Origin: Bacteroides cutis
GTDB taxonomy: Bacteria; Bacteroidota; Bacteroidia; Bacteroidales; Bacteroidaceae
Length of the DNA: 64,000 nucleotides
NCBI RefSeq assembly: GCF_900241005.1
Contig: NZ_OEST01000004.1
Coordinates: 124,001 to 188,000, forward strand
Reading direction: 5' to 3'
Shown in pieces: positions 17,938-25,295 of this stretch; the stretch's first letter is position 1; every line of letters starts with the position of its first letter. The notes beneath the pieces are model-generated. The model was not told where the DNA came from and searched no databases. It saw nothing but the letters and a program-made list of their open reading frames with translations. Made by a program: the position numbers and the translations under genes.

Positions 17938-19113
17938 TTACCTCATCTCTTTAATACGTTTCAATGCTTCTGTTAGTTTGTGGTCCTTACAGCAAAGTGA
18001 AATACGGATAAACCGTTTTCCGTTACTTCCGAAGATAAATCCCGGAGTAATGAACACACGCGCTTCATGTAAAACCTTTTCGGTGAGTTCTTCTACGTCT
18101 TCACAACTATCGGGTATTTTTCCCCAAAGGAACATGCCGACTTGATTTTCATCGTATGTACATCCCAGTTCGTGCATAATCTTTCCGGCAAGCCGACGAC
18201 GGTTACGATAGTTCTTATTATTGTCATCGTACCAATCTTGTCCGGCTTCGAGGGCAATAGCGGCAGCCAGTTGCATGGCACGGAACATTCCGCTGTCGAT
18301 ATTACTTTTCACTTTTAATATCCATTGTACGAAATCTGCGTTCGAGGCAAGCATGCCGATACGCCATCCTGGCATATTGTGACTTTTACTCATGGAATTG
18401 AATTCGATGCAACAGTCTTTAGCTCCCGGTACATTGAGGATACTGATGGGATGTTCGTTCAGGATAAAACTGTACGGATTATCATTGACGATGACGATGT
18501 TTTTGCGGTGGGCAAAGTCTACCAGTTTTTCATAAAGCTCCGGTGTGGCATTTGCTCCTGTCGGCATATTAGGATAGTTGGTCCACATCAGTTTCACACG
18601 ACTCATATCCATCTTTTCCAGTTCTTCAAAGTCGGGTATCCAGCCGTTTTCCTCTTTTAGATTATAGTTCACCACTTCTGCACCGAGTATCTTACTGAGG
18701 GAAGTGTAGGTTGGATAACCGGGATTGGGAACTAATACTTGCTCTCCCGGATTGACAAAGGCCAGTGTGACATGCAGGATACCTTCCTTGGAACCGATAA
18801 GTGGCTGGATTTCTGTGTTGGGGTTCAGGTCTACATCATACCACTTCTTGTACCATCTGGCAAAGCTGCGACGCAGTTCTGGGATACCTATATAAGGCAT
18901 GTAACCATGACCATCGGGATTTCGGGCTTCTTTGCATAGTGTTTCTATGGTTTTTTCAGAAGGAGGCATATCGGGACTACCGATACCCAGGCTGATAATA
19001 TCCTTTCCTTCGGCATTCATCTGCGCAACTTCTTTCAGTTTCTTTGAAAAATAGTATTCACTTACGTTTACCAGTCGGTCGGCAGGTTTTATTTTAGATA
19101 TTTGATTTTCCAT
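17938..19113 (-). CDS. PLP-dependent class I/II aminotransferase (aromatic amino acid operon)
   Basis: A 391-residue fold-type I aminotransferase. The PLP lysine is K243 in NSMSKSHNMPGWRIG. The aspartate/asparagine cofactor contacts are in WTNYPNMPTGA (near 178-188) and VNDNPYSF (near 209-216), and a C-terminal RFIRISL carries the substrate-carboxylate Arg. Its place between pheA and the DAHP synthase suggests it makes phenylalanine and tyrosine from the phenylpyruvates. The family also includes LL-diaminopimelate aminotransferases, so the substrate is inferred from context. It overlaps the end of pheA by 20 bases. Confidence 0.9.
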   Translation of the reverse strand: MENQISKIKPADRLVNVSEYYFSKKLKEVAQMNAEGKDIISLGIGSPDMPPSEKTIETLCKEARNPDGHGYMPYIGIPELRRSFARWYKKWYDVDLNPNTEIQPLIGSKEGILHVTLAFVNPGEQVLVPNPGYPTYTSLSKILGAEVVNYNLKEENGWIPDFEELEKMDMSRVKLMWTNYPNMPTGANATPELYEKLVDFAHRKNIVIVNDNPYSFILNEHPISILNVPGAKDCCIEFNSMSKSHNMPGWRIGMLASNADFVQWILKVKSNIDSGMFRAMQLAAAIALEAGQDWYDDNNKNYRNRRRLAGKIMHELGCTYDENQVGMFLWGKIPDSCEDVEELTEKVLHEARVFITPGFIFGSNGKRFIRISLCCKDHKLTEALKRIKEMR

Positions 19114-19942
19114 CTTCGTATTCTCCTAATATTTTAAGTTCTTTGGTGAGCGGAGTGATAGCCGCAATAGATTGTTTATATCTTAGTACATTGTCGAAAA
19201 CTATATCTACATAAAACTGATATTCCCATTCTCGTCCAATGATGGGTAGTGATTGTATCTTCGTCAGGTTAATACGATAGAATGACAGGATGGACAATAC
19301 TTGCGACAAACTACCTTCTGTATGTGGCAGAGTGAATACTATACTAGCCTTGTTGACATCCTTAGTGCGGTGACGATTCAGTTCGTCCACTTGCCAAGGA
19401 TCCGCTACCACTAGAAAACGGGTGAAATTATGTTTATTGGTTTCAATACCTTCTTGCAGCACTTTCATTCCATAACGTTCGGCAGCAACTTTGGAACAGA
19501 TAGCGGCATGTCCTTTCAAGTTCTCTTTCTTGATAATCTCGGCACTGAGGGCTGTGTCTTCTCCTTCAACCACTTTGATACGTGGATGTTGTCCCAGAAA
19601 CTCGCGGCACTGCATTAAGGCTATGGGATGGGAGTTTACTTCTGTGATGTCGTCCCAGTCTTCTTCGGGCAAGCAAACGAAACTATGTGAAATGCGTAAT
19701 TTATATTCACCTACAATCTGTGTGCCGCTTTGGCGTAGCAGCTCATTGTTGTGTAGCAAACTACCTGCGATCGTATTTTCTATCGCCAGCATACCAATGG
19801 TCTGACTGTCCTTTTTGACAGTGGTAAATACATCTTCAAAATTAGCACAACAGATTAATTCTATTTCTTCTCCTTCGAAGTACTTGTGTGCGGCGATGTC
19901 GTGATACGAACCTAATATTCCTTGAATGGCTACTTTTTTCAT
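19094..19942 (-). CDS. pheA: Prephenate dehydratase
   Basis: Converts prephenate to phenylpyruvate. It has 282 residues: a dehydratase domain (about 1-180, with the catalytic TRF motif at 174-176) and a C-terminal ACT domain (about 198-275). In the ACT domain the GALV-type motif is GSLSQ (210-214) and the usual phenylalanine-binding ESRP is QSLP (230-233), so feedback by Phe may be weak or different. There is no chorismate mutase domain, which is supplied by the DAHP synthase fusion. First structural gene of an operon with its own promoter and a complete Phe/Tyr leader-peptide attenuator immediately upstream. Confidence 0.95.
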   Translation of the reverse strand: MKKVAIQGILGSYHDIAAHKYFEGEEIELICCANFEDVFTTVKKDSQTIGMLAIENTIAGSLLHNNELLRQSGTQIVGEYKLRISHSFVCLPEEDWDDITEVNSHPIALMQCREFLGQHPRIKVVEGEDTALSAEIIKKENLKGHAAICSKVAAERYGMKVLQEGIETNKHNFTRFLVVADPWQVDELNRHRTKDVNKASIVFTLPHTEGSLSQVLSILSFYRINLTKIQSLPIIGREWEYQFYVDIVFDNVLRYKQSIAAITPLTKELKILGEYEDGKSNI

Positions 19943-19974
19943 CCTTTCACTATTTGTTTTCTTTGTTTATGCTA

Positions 19975-20010
19975 TAAAAAAAATCCCGCTTCCATACAAT
20001 GGAGCGGGAC
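19975..20010 (-). terminator. Attenuator terminator in the pheA leader
   Basis: On the minus strand TCCCGCT (20009-20003) pairs with AGCGGGA (19990-19984), and CCA (20002-20000) pairs with TGG (19994-19992) with one bulged A. The loop is TTGTA. Eight T residues follow (19983-19976). It lies 33 bases before the pheA ATG, so it terminates inside the leader. Its 5' half (TCCCGCTC) can alternatively pair with GAGCGGGA at 20081-20074. Confidence 0.9.
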
Positions 20011-20054
20011 TTTATATATTACTTAGTTCTCTATTCTGTTCTTAAGCATCACTG

Positions 20055-20141
20055 TCACTTGATACATACAAACTCCCGCTCTACTTTCTGGCTAAAGTAA
20101 AAGTAAAAAAAGAAGTAATATGCATAAGTAAATGATTTCAT
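20055..20141 (-). CDS. Phe/Tyr-rich leader peptide of the pheA operon (28 aa)
   Basis: A 28-codon reading frame between the promoter and the pheA attenuator. It begins MKSFTYAYYFFFYFYF and continues SQKVEREFVCIK. Residues 4-16 contain 11 Phe or Tyr codons out of 13; overall there are 7 Phe and 5 Tyr. The codons for E21-R22-E23 (GAG CGG GAG) are themselves the antiterminator strand. A ribosome stalled in the aromatic run would leave that strand free to pair with the terminator's 5' half, giving readthrough. A ribosome reaching the TGA at 20055-20057 would cover it and let the terminator form. It is too short for standard gene calling. The peptide itself probably has no function beyond sensing charged tRNA-Phe and tRNA-Tyr. 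Confidence 0.92.
   Translation of the reverse strand: MKSFTYAYYFFFYFYFSQKVEREFVCIK
20074..20081 (-). promoter_or_regulatory. Antiterminator half-site of the pheA attenuator
   Basis: Minus-strand GAGCGGGA (20081-20074) is exactly complementary to TCCCGCTC (20009-20002), the 5' half of the terminator stem. The pairing is 8 bp, G/C rich and mutually exclusive with the terminator. Confidence 0.85.
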
Positions 20142-20173
20142 TCTTATTATTCTTTTGTTTTTAAATTACGCGA

Positions 20174-20203
20174 CAAAAGTAATACTTTTCTTTTATATGC
20201 AAA
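20174..20203 (-). promoter_or_regulatory. Promoter of the pheA operon (-33 and -7 boxes)
   Basis: On the minus strand TTTG (20203-20200), an 18-base spacer and TACTTTTG (20181-20174) match the Bacteroides TTTG / TAnnTTTG consensus. Transcription would start near 20167, about 25 bases before the leader peptide ATG. This is the best two-box promoter in the window. Confidence 0.85.
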
Positions 20204-20259
20204 TAAAAAATGAACTTTTTTTATGAATACATTTTTAAAACTGAATTTATGGCAATAGT

Positions 20260-21843
20260 TTAATCGTCTTGCATGATGCCTTTTATTTGTTCCCACTTAT
20301 TTACGGCATCGTTTGTTTGATTGCTTCCTGGAGTACTTCTTCCTTCCCGAATATATTTCTGTAGCAATTGTTTCAGCTCTTTTACGATTTCGGGATATTC
20401 ACGATATACGTTCTTGCTTTCGATCGGATCGTCTTTCATATTGAAGAGTTGTATAGGGGGAAGGTTGGCTATTACGTCTTTGTCAACTCCCGGTTTGGGA
20501 AAACTCCACCCGCCGGAACTGGGAGAGCATAATAATTTCCAATCGCCCTTACGGATGGCAAATTGTCCACGGATGGAATGATGTACGGTGGCTTCACGAA
20601 TTATTTGAGGGTAACAGGGATTTTGAATGAGTGGAAGGATATTGTAACTGTCTTCTGCTTCGTTATCTTTCAGCTTGTATCCGTTCAAGGCGGCAAAAGT
20701 GGCGTAAAAGTCATTCAAACATATGGTTTGAGTACATTTTCCTTTACTTGCCACATTATTCCACTCTACGATAGTAGGAACGCGATGCCCACCATCGAAA
20801 AGATCAGCTTTCATACCTCGCCAGATGTAGTTGGCATGATGGCCTTTGGCGGCCATCTCAGGAATACCTCCGGCTGGAGAACAACCGTTATCTGTAGTAA
20901 AAACTAACAAAGTATTCGAATCGATACCATTACGGCGAAGTGCCTCGCGAACCTGTCCGACTACATCATCCACCATCAATACAAAATCGCCATAATCTCC
21001 CAGTCCGGTTTTCCCTTTGAATTTTTTATCAGGAAGGATAGGAGTATGGGGTGCAGGGAGTGGTAAGTAGAGAAAGAAAGGCTGTTTACCGTATGCATGT
21101 TCGTCAATGTATTTTATGGCTCTGTTGGTGAGATTTGGTAAGCAATCCTGGTGTGTGAAATCATTACCGATTGCTCCGCCCCGCCAGAAACCGGGTTTCT
21201 TTCCTGCGGGAACTGTACCTATCTGGGTGGCGGTAGGTTGGTTGTTTTCAACGTAAACGTATGGCGCCATATCCAGTGAACCACAAAAACCATAGAAATA
21301 ATCAAATCCCAAATCGACAGGTCCGTTGCTGATAGGTTTTGTATAATCTACATCCTCATCTGCCAGCGCATCTGCATCCGGTTTTTCATGTCCGGCTTTT
21401 GTTCCCCAGTTCCAACCCAGATGCCATTTACCTATGCATGCAGTGGTATATCCGTTGGATTTCAGCATTGTTGCAATGGTACTACGTGTGGTAGGGATAA
21501 TGGGACGGGAGTAACCGTACAATACACCGCTTTTTAGTTTGGAACGCCAGTTATAACGTCCTGTTATGATACCATAGCGGGTAGGAGTACTGACTGAAGA
21601 ACAAGAGTGTGCATCGGTAAAGATTACCCCATTGGCTGCCATTTGGTCAATGTTGTTTGTCTGGATATGGGAATTCTCATTGAAGGCGGAAACATCCCCA
21701 TAACCCATATCGTCTGCAAGAATAAAGACAATATTAGGCCTTTGCTGGAGAGTAACTTTTATTTGTCCAGTAGTTTGTGCCTGTAAATACTGCCCTATAC
21801 ACATAGGAATAGACAGTAAACTGAAATAAGATGACTTTTTCAT
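20260..21843 (-). CDS. Secreted arylsulfatase-type sulfatase (S1 family, Ser-type)
   Basis: A 527-residue exported sulfatase. Signal peptide 1-23 (ending YLQAQ). The formylglycine signature is S85-T-P-T-R89, the Ser form that needs an anaerobic radical SAM maturase; none is in this window. Metal ligands include D44-D45 in ILADDMGYGD, and the catalytic GKWHLG follows near residue 140. DNGCSPAGG near 320 carries the second metal Asp-Asn. Likely removes sulfate from a glycosaminoglycan or other host glycan; the exact linkage cannot be told from sequence. It is the second gene of a pair, 67 bases after the other sulfatase gene. Both lie about 6 kb from the chondroitin/heparin lyases, across the dnaG-pheA block. 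Confidence 0.9.
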   Translation of the reverse strand: MKKSSYFSLLSIPMCIGQYLQAQTTGQIKVTLQQRPNIVFILADDMGYGDVSAFNENSHIQTNNIDQMAANGVIFTDAHSCSSVSTPTRYGIITGRYNWRSKLKSGVLYGYSRPIIPTTRSTIATMLKSNGYTTACIGKWHLGWNWGTKAGHEKPDADALADEDVDYTKPISNGPVDLGFDYFYGFCGSLDMAPYVYVENNQPTATQIGTVPAGKKPGFWRGGAIGNDFTHQDCLPNLTNRAIKYIDEHAYGKQPFFLYLPLPAPHTPILPDKKFKGKTGLGDYGDFVLMVDDVVGQVREALRRNGIDSNTLLVFTTDNGCSPAGGIPEMAAKGHHANYIWRGMKADLFDGGHRVPTIVEWNNVASKGKCTQTICLNDFYATFAALNGYKLKDNEAEDSYNILPLIQNPCYPQIIREATVHHSIRGQFAIRKGDWKLLCSPSSGGWSFPKPGVDKDVIANLPPIQLFNMKDDPIESKNVYREYPEIVKELKQLLQKYIREGRSTPGSNQTNDAVNKWEQIKGIMQDD

Positions 21844-21910
21844 TGTAAATAATAGTTTTGTGTTTCCGTGAAGAAGGTTTGTGTAACAGATAAATAAGTA
21901 TTTTATTACG

Positions 21911-23386
21911 TTATAGGAATAATTCAGGGTATGTGGCTGCTATATTAAATGTATCTCCGCTCTCTTCCGATAATTTTAGATATTCGGCACATAACTTTTT
22001 AACTATCTTTTTGTATTGAGGTAAACCAAAAAGGTCTTGTGTTTCTTGCGGATCTTTCTCCAAATCAAAGAGATAAACCTTTTTGGCTGCCGGAATAAAG
22101 AATAGTTTATAATGTCCGTCTGTCACCATACGTTGAGCTTTTTGCAAATAGGCAGAATAAACGGCTTTACGCTGAGAAGAAGCTTTAGTGTTTTTTAATA
22201 CACTGACCTGAGAAATAAAATCCAGATGATCAGGCTTTGGGATGCCTACCAAATCATAAACGGTAGGTACGAGGTCTTGCAGATAGACTAACTGATTGCG
22301 TACCTCTCCTTTAGGCAATCCCAAACCGCAAAACGCTAAAGGTACTTTTACGCTGTGATCATACATACTTTGTTTCCCAATTAAGCCATGATGTCCCACG
22401 GACAAACCGTTATCTGCTGCAAAAACAATCAGAGTATTTTTGTCCATGCCGTTCTTTTTCAGAGCCTCTAAAATTCTTCCTACCTGAGCGTCCATGTGTG
22501 TAATCAATGCATAATATTCCTGACGATGTTTTTGTACGGAGTAATGGGTACGGGGAAACGGAGCAAGACGTTCATCTCGTAAGGTTCTTCCGGATTTCAT
22601 CGCTTCTCCGAAAGGATGTTCTGGCAGAAAATTTTGCGGGACAGAAACTTTGTCCACGTCATACATATTTACATATTCTTTGGGAGCTTGCCGAGGATCA
22701 TGCGGAGCATTAAAAGCGCAAAACATGAATAAAGGTTCTTTGGAGTTTTTATTTTCATTCATATATGCTATTGTTTCATCGGCCAATATTTCACTCCAAT
22801 GCTTTCCTTCACTCCAATATCCACCTTTTGATTTGTCCCAGGGAAGCCAGGCGTTATCTTCTTTGTTTGTCGGACGATTGTAGGCATCTTTCGTATCTTT
22901 AGGCATTCCCCCTCGTACTTTTACACTCTTATCAAACAACTGATGCGCAGTAATGAATTTCATGTGCCATTTTCCAGTTTGAAAAGTTTTATAACCTGCT
23001 TGTTTCATGACTTGAGGCCACATTTCCCCATTGGCAAATTCCGTTTCATATTTCTTACTTTCGGCCTTATAGGTGTTCCAAATGTAACGGCCGGTTATTA
23101 ACTGTGAACGGCTGGCAATACTGATAGCACCATTCCATCCACCCATTATATATGCATTGGAGAAACGGACTCCATTTGATATCAACTTGTCCAGATTGGG
23201 AGAGATAATTTCATCGTTACCGAGAATATCCAATCCGTCGTAGGTCATGTCATCTACGAACAAAAAAAGTACATTTGGTTTATCTTGGGGGGTATGATGG
23301 TTTTGTCCGGTGTTCGCGGAAAATAAAATTTGAGGAATTGTTAATACAGAGGTAGCTATTAATTCAGATAAAAGTGTATGTGTCAT
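21911..23386 (-). CDS. Secreted sulfatase (S1 family, Ser-type, S-x-A-x-R signature)
   Basis: A 491-residue sulfatase. An N-terminal hydrophobic stretch (about 5-24) looks like a signal peptide. The active-site signature is S89-I-A-S-R93, with Ala in place of the commoner Pro and Ser as the residue to be oxidised to formylglycine. Metal ligands D45-D46 (LFVDDMTYD), GKWHMKF near 155 and ADNGLSVGHHG near 338 are present. The substrate is unknown; a glycan sulfate is inferred from the neighbouring sulfatase. It is the first gene of the sulfatase pair with a -7 box 26 bases upstream of its ATG. Confidence 0.88.
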   Translation of the reverse strand: MTHTLLSELIATSVLTIPQILFSANTGQNHHTPQDKPNVLFLFVDDMTYDGLDILGNDEIISPNLDKLISNGVRFSNAYIMGGWNGAISIASRSQLITGRYIWNTYKAESKKYETEFANGEMWPQVMKQAGYKTFQTGKWHMKFITAHQLFDKSVKVRGGMPKDTKDAYNRPTNKEDNAWLPWDKSKGGYWSEGKHWSEILADETIAYMNENKNSKEPLFMFCAFNAPHDPRQAPKEYVNMYDVDKVSVPQNFLPEHPFGEAMKSGRTLRDERLAPFPRTHYSVQKHRQEYYALITHMDAQVGRILEALKKNGMDKNTLIVFAADNGLSVGHHGLIGKQSMYDHSVKVPLAFCGLGLPKGEVRNQLVYLQDLVPTVYDLVGIPKPDHLDFISQVSVLKNTKASSQRKAVYSAYLQKAQRMVTDGHYKLFFIPAAKKVYLFDLEKDPQETQDLFGLPQYKKIVKKLCAEYLKLSEESGDTFNIAATYPELFL

Positions 23387-23411
23387 GGCAAATCATTTAA
23401 TTTTGAATACT

Positions 23412-23419
23412 CAAAATTA
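23412..23419 (-). promoter_or_regulatory. -7 promoter box for the sulfatase pair
   Basis: CAAAATTA on + reads TAATTTTG on minus. The RNA start would be near 23405, about 20 bases before the ATG at 23386. No -33 TTTG at standard spacing. Confidence 0.6.
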
Positions 23420-23493
23420 TGCCTTTTACCTCAAGAATATTGTTAGTTTTGTATCAAATATTGTTTTCACAGTCTCAAACTTCCTTTTTGCAA

Positions 23494-24240
23494 TCAATAG
23501 GGTGCCACAATAATCTGTACAGGACGATGATCAGATGCTACGGGCTCATTGATAACTTTTCGTTTGATTACTTTAAAACGGTTCTCGTTTTTGCGGTCAA
23601 GATAAATGTAATCAAGGGTTGAATCGGGTAAATTAGCCGGATATGTCTGAATATTGATATCATTCAGAGTAATAAAGTGTTTACCTAACTCTTGTTGAGG
23701 CTTGTCTGTAGGCAATGAATTCATGTCACCTGCAAGAAAAACAGGCTTACTGATGTCTTCCAGTACTTTTAGAATGATCGGAATAGAGATCAGTTGATCT
23801 TCTGGTGTTAACGATTGATGAGTGGCGCAGAATATATAATCTTTAAATTCGGCAACAATCATGGTACGTTCTTCTTCACGTCCGGGCATAGGAATAACTT
23901 TATGATTTAAAGGAACTTCTTTGGAAAGGATACCGATACCGTAACTTCCACCTTGAAAAGGAATAGCAGACGCATAAATACCGTGCATCTTAGTATATTC
24001 TTTGAGTTTTTCCAGTGCAAATACTCTGTTGTTTCGCTGGGTTACACTATCTAATTCCAGAAGTGCTACTACATCGGGAGATACTTTGAGAATAACATCA
24101 GCAATACGCTGATAGTCGCGTTTATTATCCATTCCGATGCAATTGTGCACATTATAAGAAAGAATATTTATTTTTTTCTGTTGTGCTTTACCTGCTGCAA
24201 ATACCAGTAAGAGGACGAATAATAGTAGATAACGTTTCAT
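23494..24240 (-). CDS. Endonuclease/exonuclease/phosphatase family protein, exported
   Basis: A 248-residue EEP-fold protein with a signal peptide (1-19, ending AAGKAQ). The fold's motifs are visible: SYNVHNCIG near residue 27, LLELDSV near 60 with the metal Glu, GDMNSLPTD near 171, and SDHRPV near 238 with the catalytic Asp-His. The substrate may be a nucleic acid, a phosphoinositide-like lipid or another phosphodiester; secretion argues against a DNA repair role. It follows the TPR protein gene by 20 bases and is probably co-transcribed with it. Confidence 0.85.
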   Translation of the reverse strand: MKRYLLLFVLLLVFAAGKAQQKKINILSYNVHNCIGMDNKRDYQRIADVILKVSPDVVALLELDSVTQRNNRVFALEKLKEYTKMHGIYASAIPFQGGSYGIGILSKEVPLNHKVIPMPGREEERTMIVAEFKDYIFCATHQSLTPEDQLISIPIILKVLEDISKPVFLAGDMNSLPTDKPQQELGKHFITLNDINIQTYPANLPDSTLDYIYLDRKNENRFKVIKRKVINEPVASDHRPVQIIVAPY

Positions 24241-24260
24241 GATAACAGATTATATGTTGA

Positions 24261-25220
24261 TTATAAGCCAAGTATATTTGTTGTATTTTCACTCGGTTGA
24301 TTACCGTATTGTCCGTTAAATTCCTGTATTTCTTTGGGATTTAGTTCCAATCCTTTTTTCATATCTTCAACGGAACCGTCTTTGTCACCGTTCAGTAGTT
24401 TGGCACGTCCACGTTCATGATAAGCTTGAGCGAAGTTAGGATTTAGTTCAATGGCTTCATCGAACAGTTCGATGGCTTCATTTAGTTTCTTTTGTACAAT
24501 GTAGAGTTGTCCTAAATAGAGGAAAGCCTGTTCGTTGAAAGGATTCAGTTCAGTTACATATCGGTAATCAGTTTCGGCATCTTTTTCTGTACCGATAGCC
24601 TCTTTTATTTTTCCGCGAAGTAACAAGGCACTTTCGTCATCAGCATCCTGAGCTAGGATGGCTTCAATATCTTCCATAGCTTCTTTGTATTGATGCATTT
24701 TTATCAAAGCTTCTGCGCGTAACAAGCGGGCTTCGATGAAGTCATCTTTCAGCACAATGGCTTTTGTCAGATGGGCGATACACATGATATCGTCATTTTG
24801 ACCATTATCTGCTTTTCCCAGCAGATAGTGTGCCATGGCATTACCTTCTTCAATGGCAATAGCTTTTTTAGCTGTTTCGGCCATTGCCGGATAGTCTTCT
24901 TGCATATAGTAAACATTGGCAAGGGTTAGAAAAGTTGAGGTATGTTCCGGTTCTATTTCGGTCATACGCTCCAGTAGTTTGTGTGCCTCGTCGAGTGCAC
25001 CAGTTTGTATATAAACTTGTGCCAGGTAACCCATCGTTTCAAAATCTTCCTGCAAAGCAAGTGCTTCCGTAAAGCATTGGATCGCATAATCCGTACGTCC
25101 CATGCGTTGTGCACGCATACCATCGTATTTGAATATTTCAAAGTGCTTCTGAATGTTTTTCTGTTTTTCCTCTTCCGGAGTAATTGGTTTACTGGAGAAA
25201 AAAGATTTAAAAAATCCCAT
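24261..25220 (-). CDS. Tetratricopeptide repeat protein
   Basis: A 319-residue protein made almost wholly of TPR helices, about seven repeats between residues 35 and 300 (for example DYAIQCFTEALALQEDFETM, ALDEAHKLLERMTEIEPEH, LNEAIELFDEAIELNPNFAQ). There is no signal peptide, though the N-terminus MGFFKSFFSSKP is basic and aromatic and could touch the membrane. It presumably acts as a scaffold; partner unknown. It has its own -7 box at 25283-25290. Confidence 0.85.
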   Translation of the reverse strand: MGFFKSFFSSKPITPEEEKQKNIQKHFEIFKYDGMRAQRMGRTDYAIQCFTEALALQEDFETMGYLAQVYIQTGALDEAHKLLERMTEIEPEHTSTFLTLANVYYMQEDYPAMAETAKKAIAIEEGNAMAHYLLGKADNGQNDDIMCIAHLTKAIVLKDDFIEARLLRAEALIKMHQYKEAMEDIEAILAQDADDESALLLRGKIKEAIGTEKDAETDYRYVTELNPFNEQAFLYLGQLYIVQKKLNEAIELFDEAIELNPNFAQAYHERGRAKLLNGDKDGSVEDMKKGLELNPKEIQEFNGQYGNQPSENTTNILGL

Positions 25221-25282
25221 ATTTCGTTATTTAAGAATTAAAGATTAAAAAGTGAAAAAAAAGTAACTTCATATTTCAGCAA

Positions 25283-25290
25283 CAAAAGTA
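25283..25290 (-). promoter_or_regulatory. -7 promoter box for the TPR/EEP genes
   Basis: CAAAAGTA on + reads TACTTTTG on minus. It lies between the recQ stop and the TPR gene; leader of about 55 bases. Confidence 0.6.
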
Positions 25291-25295
25291 ATGAA

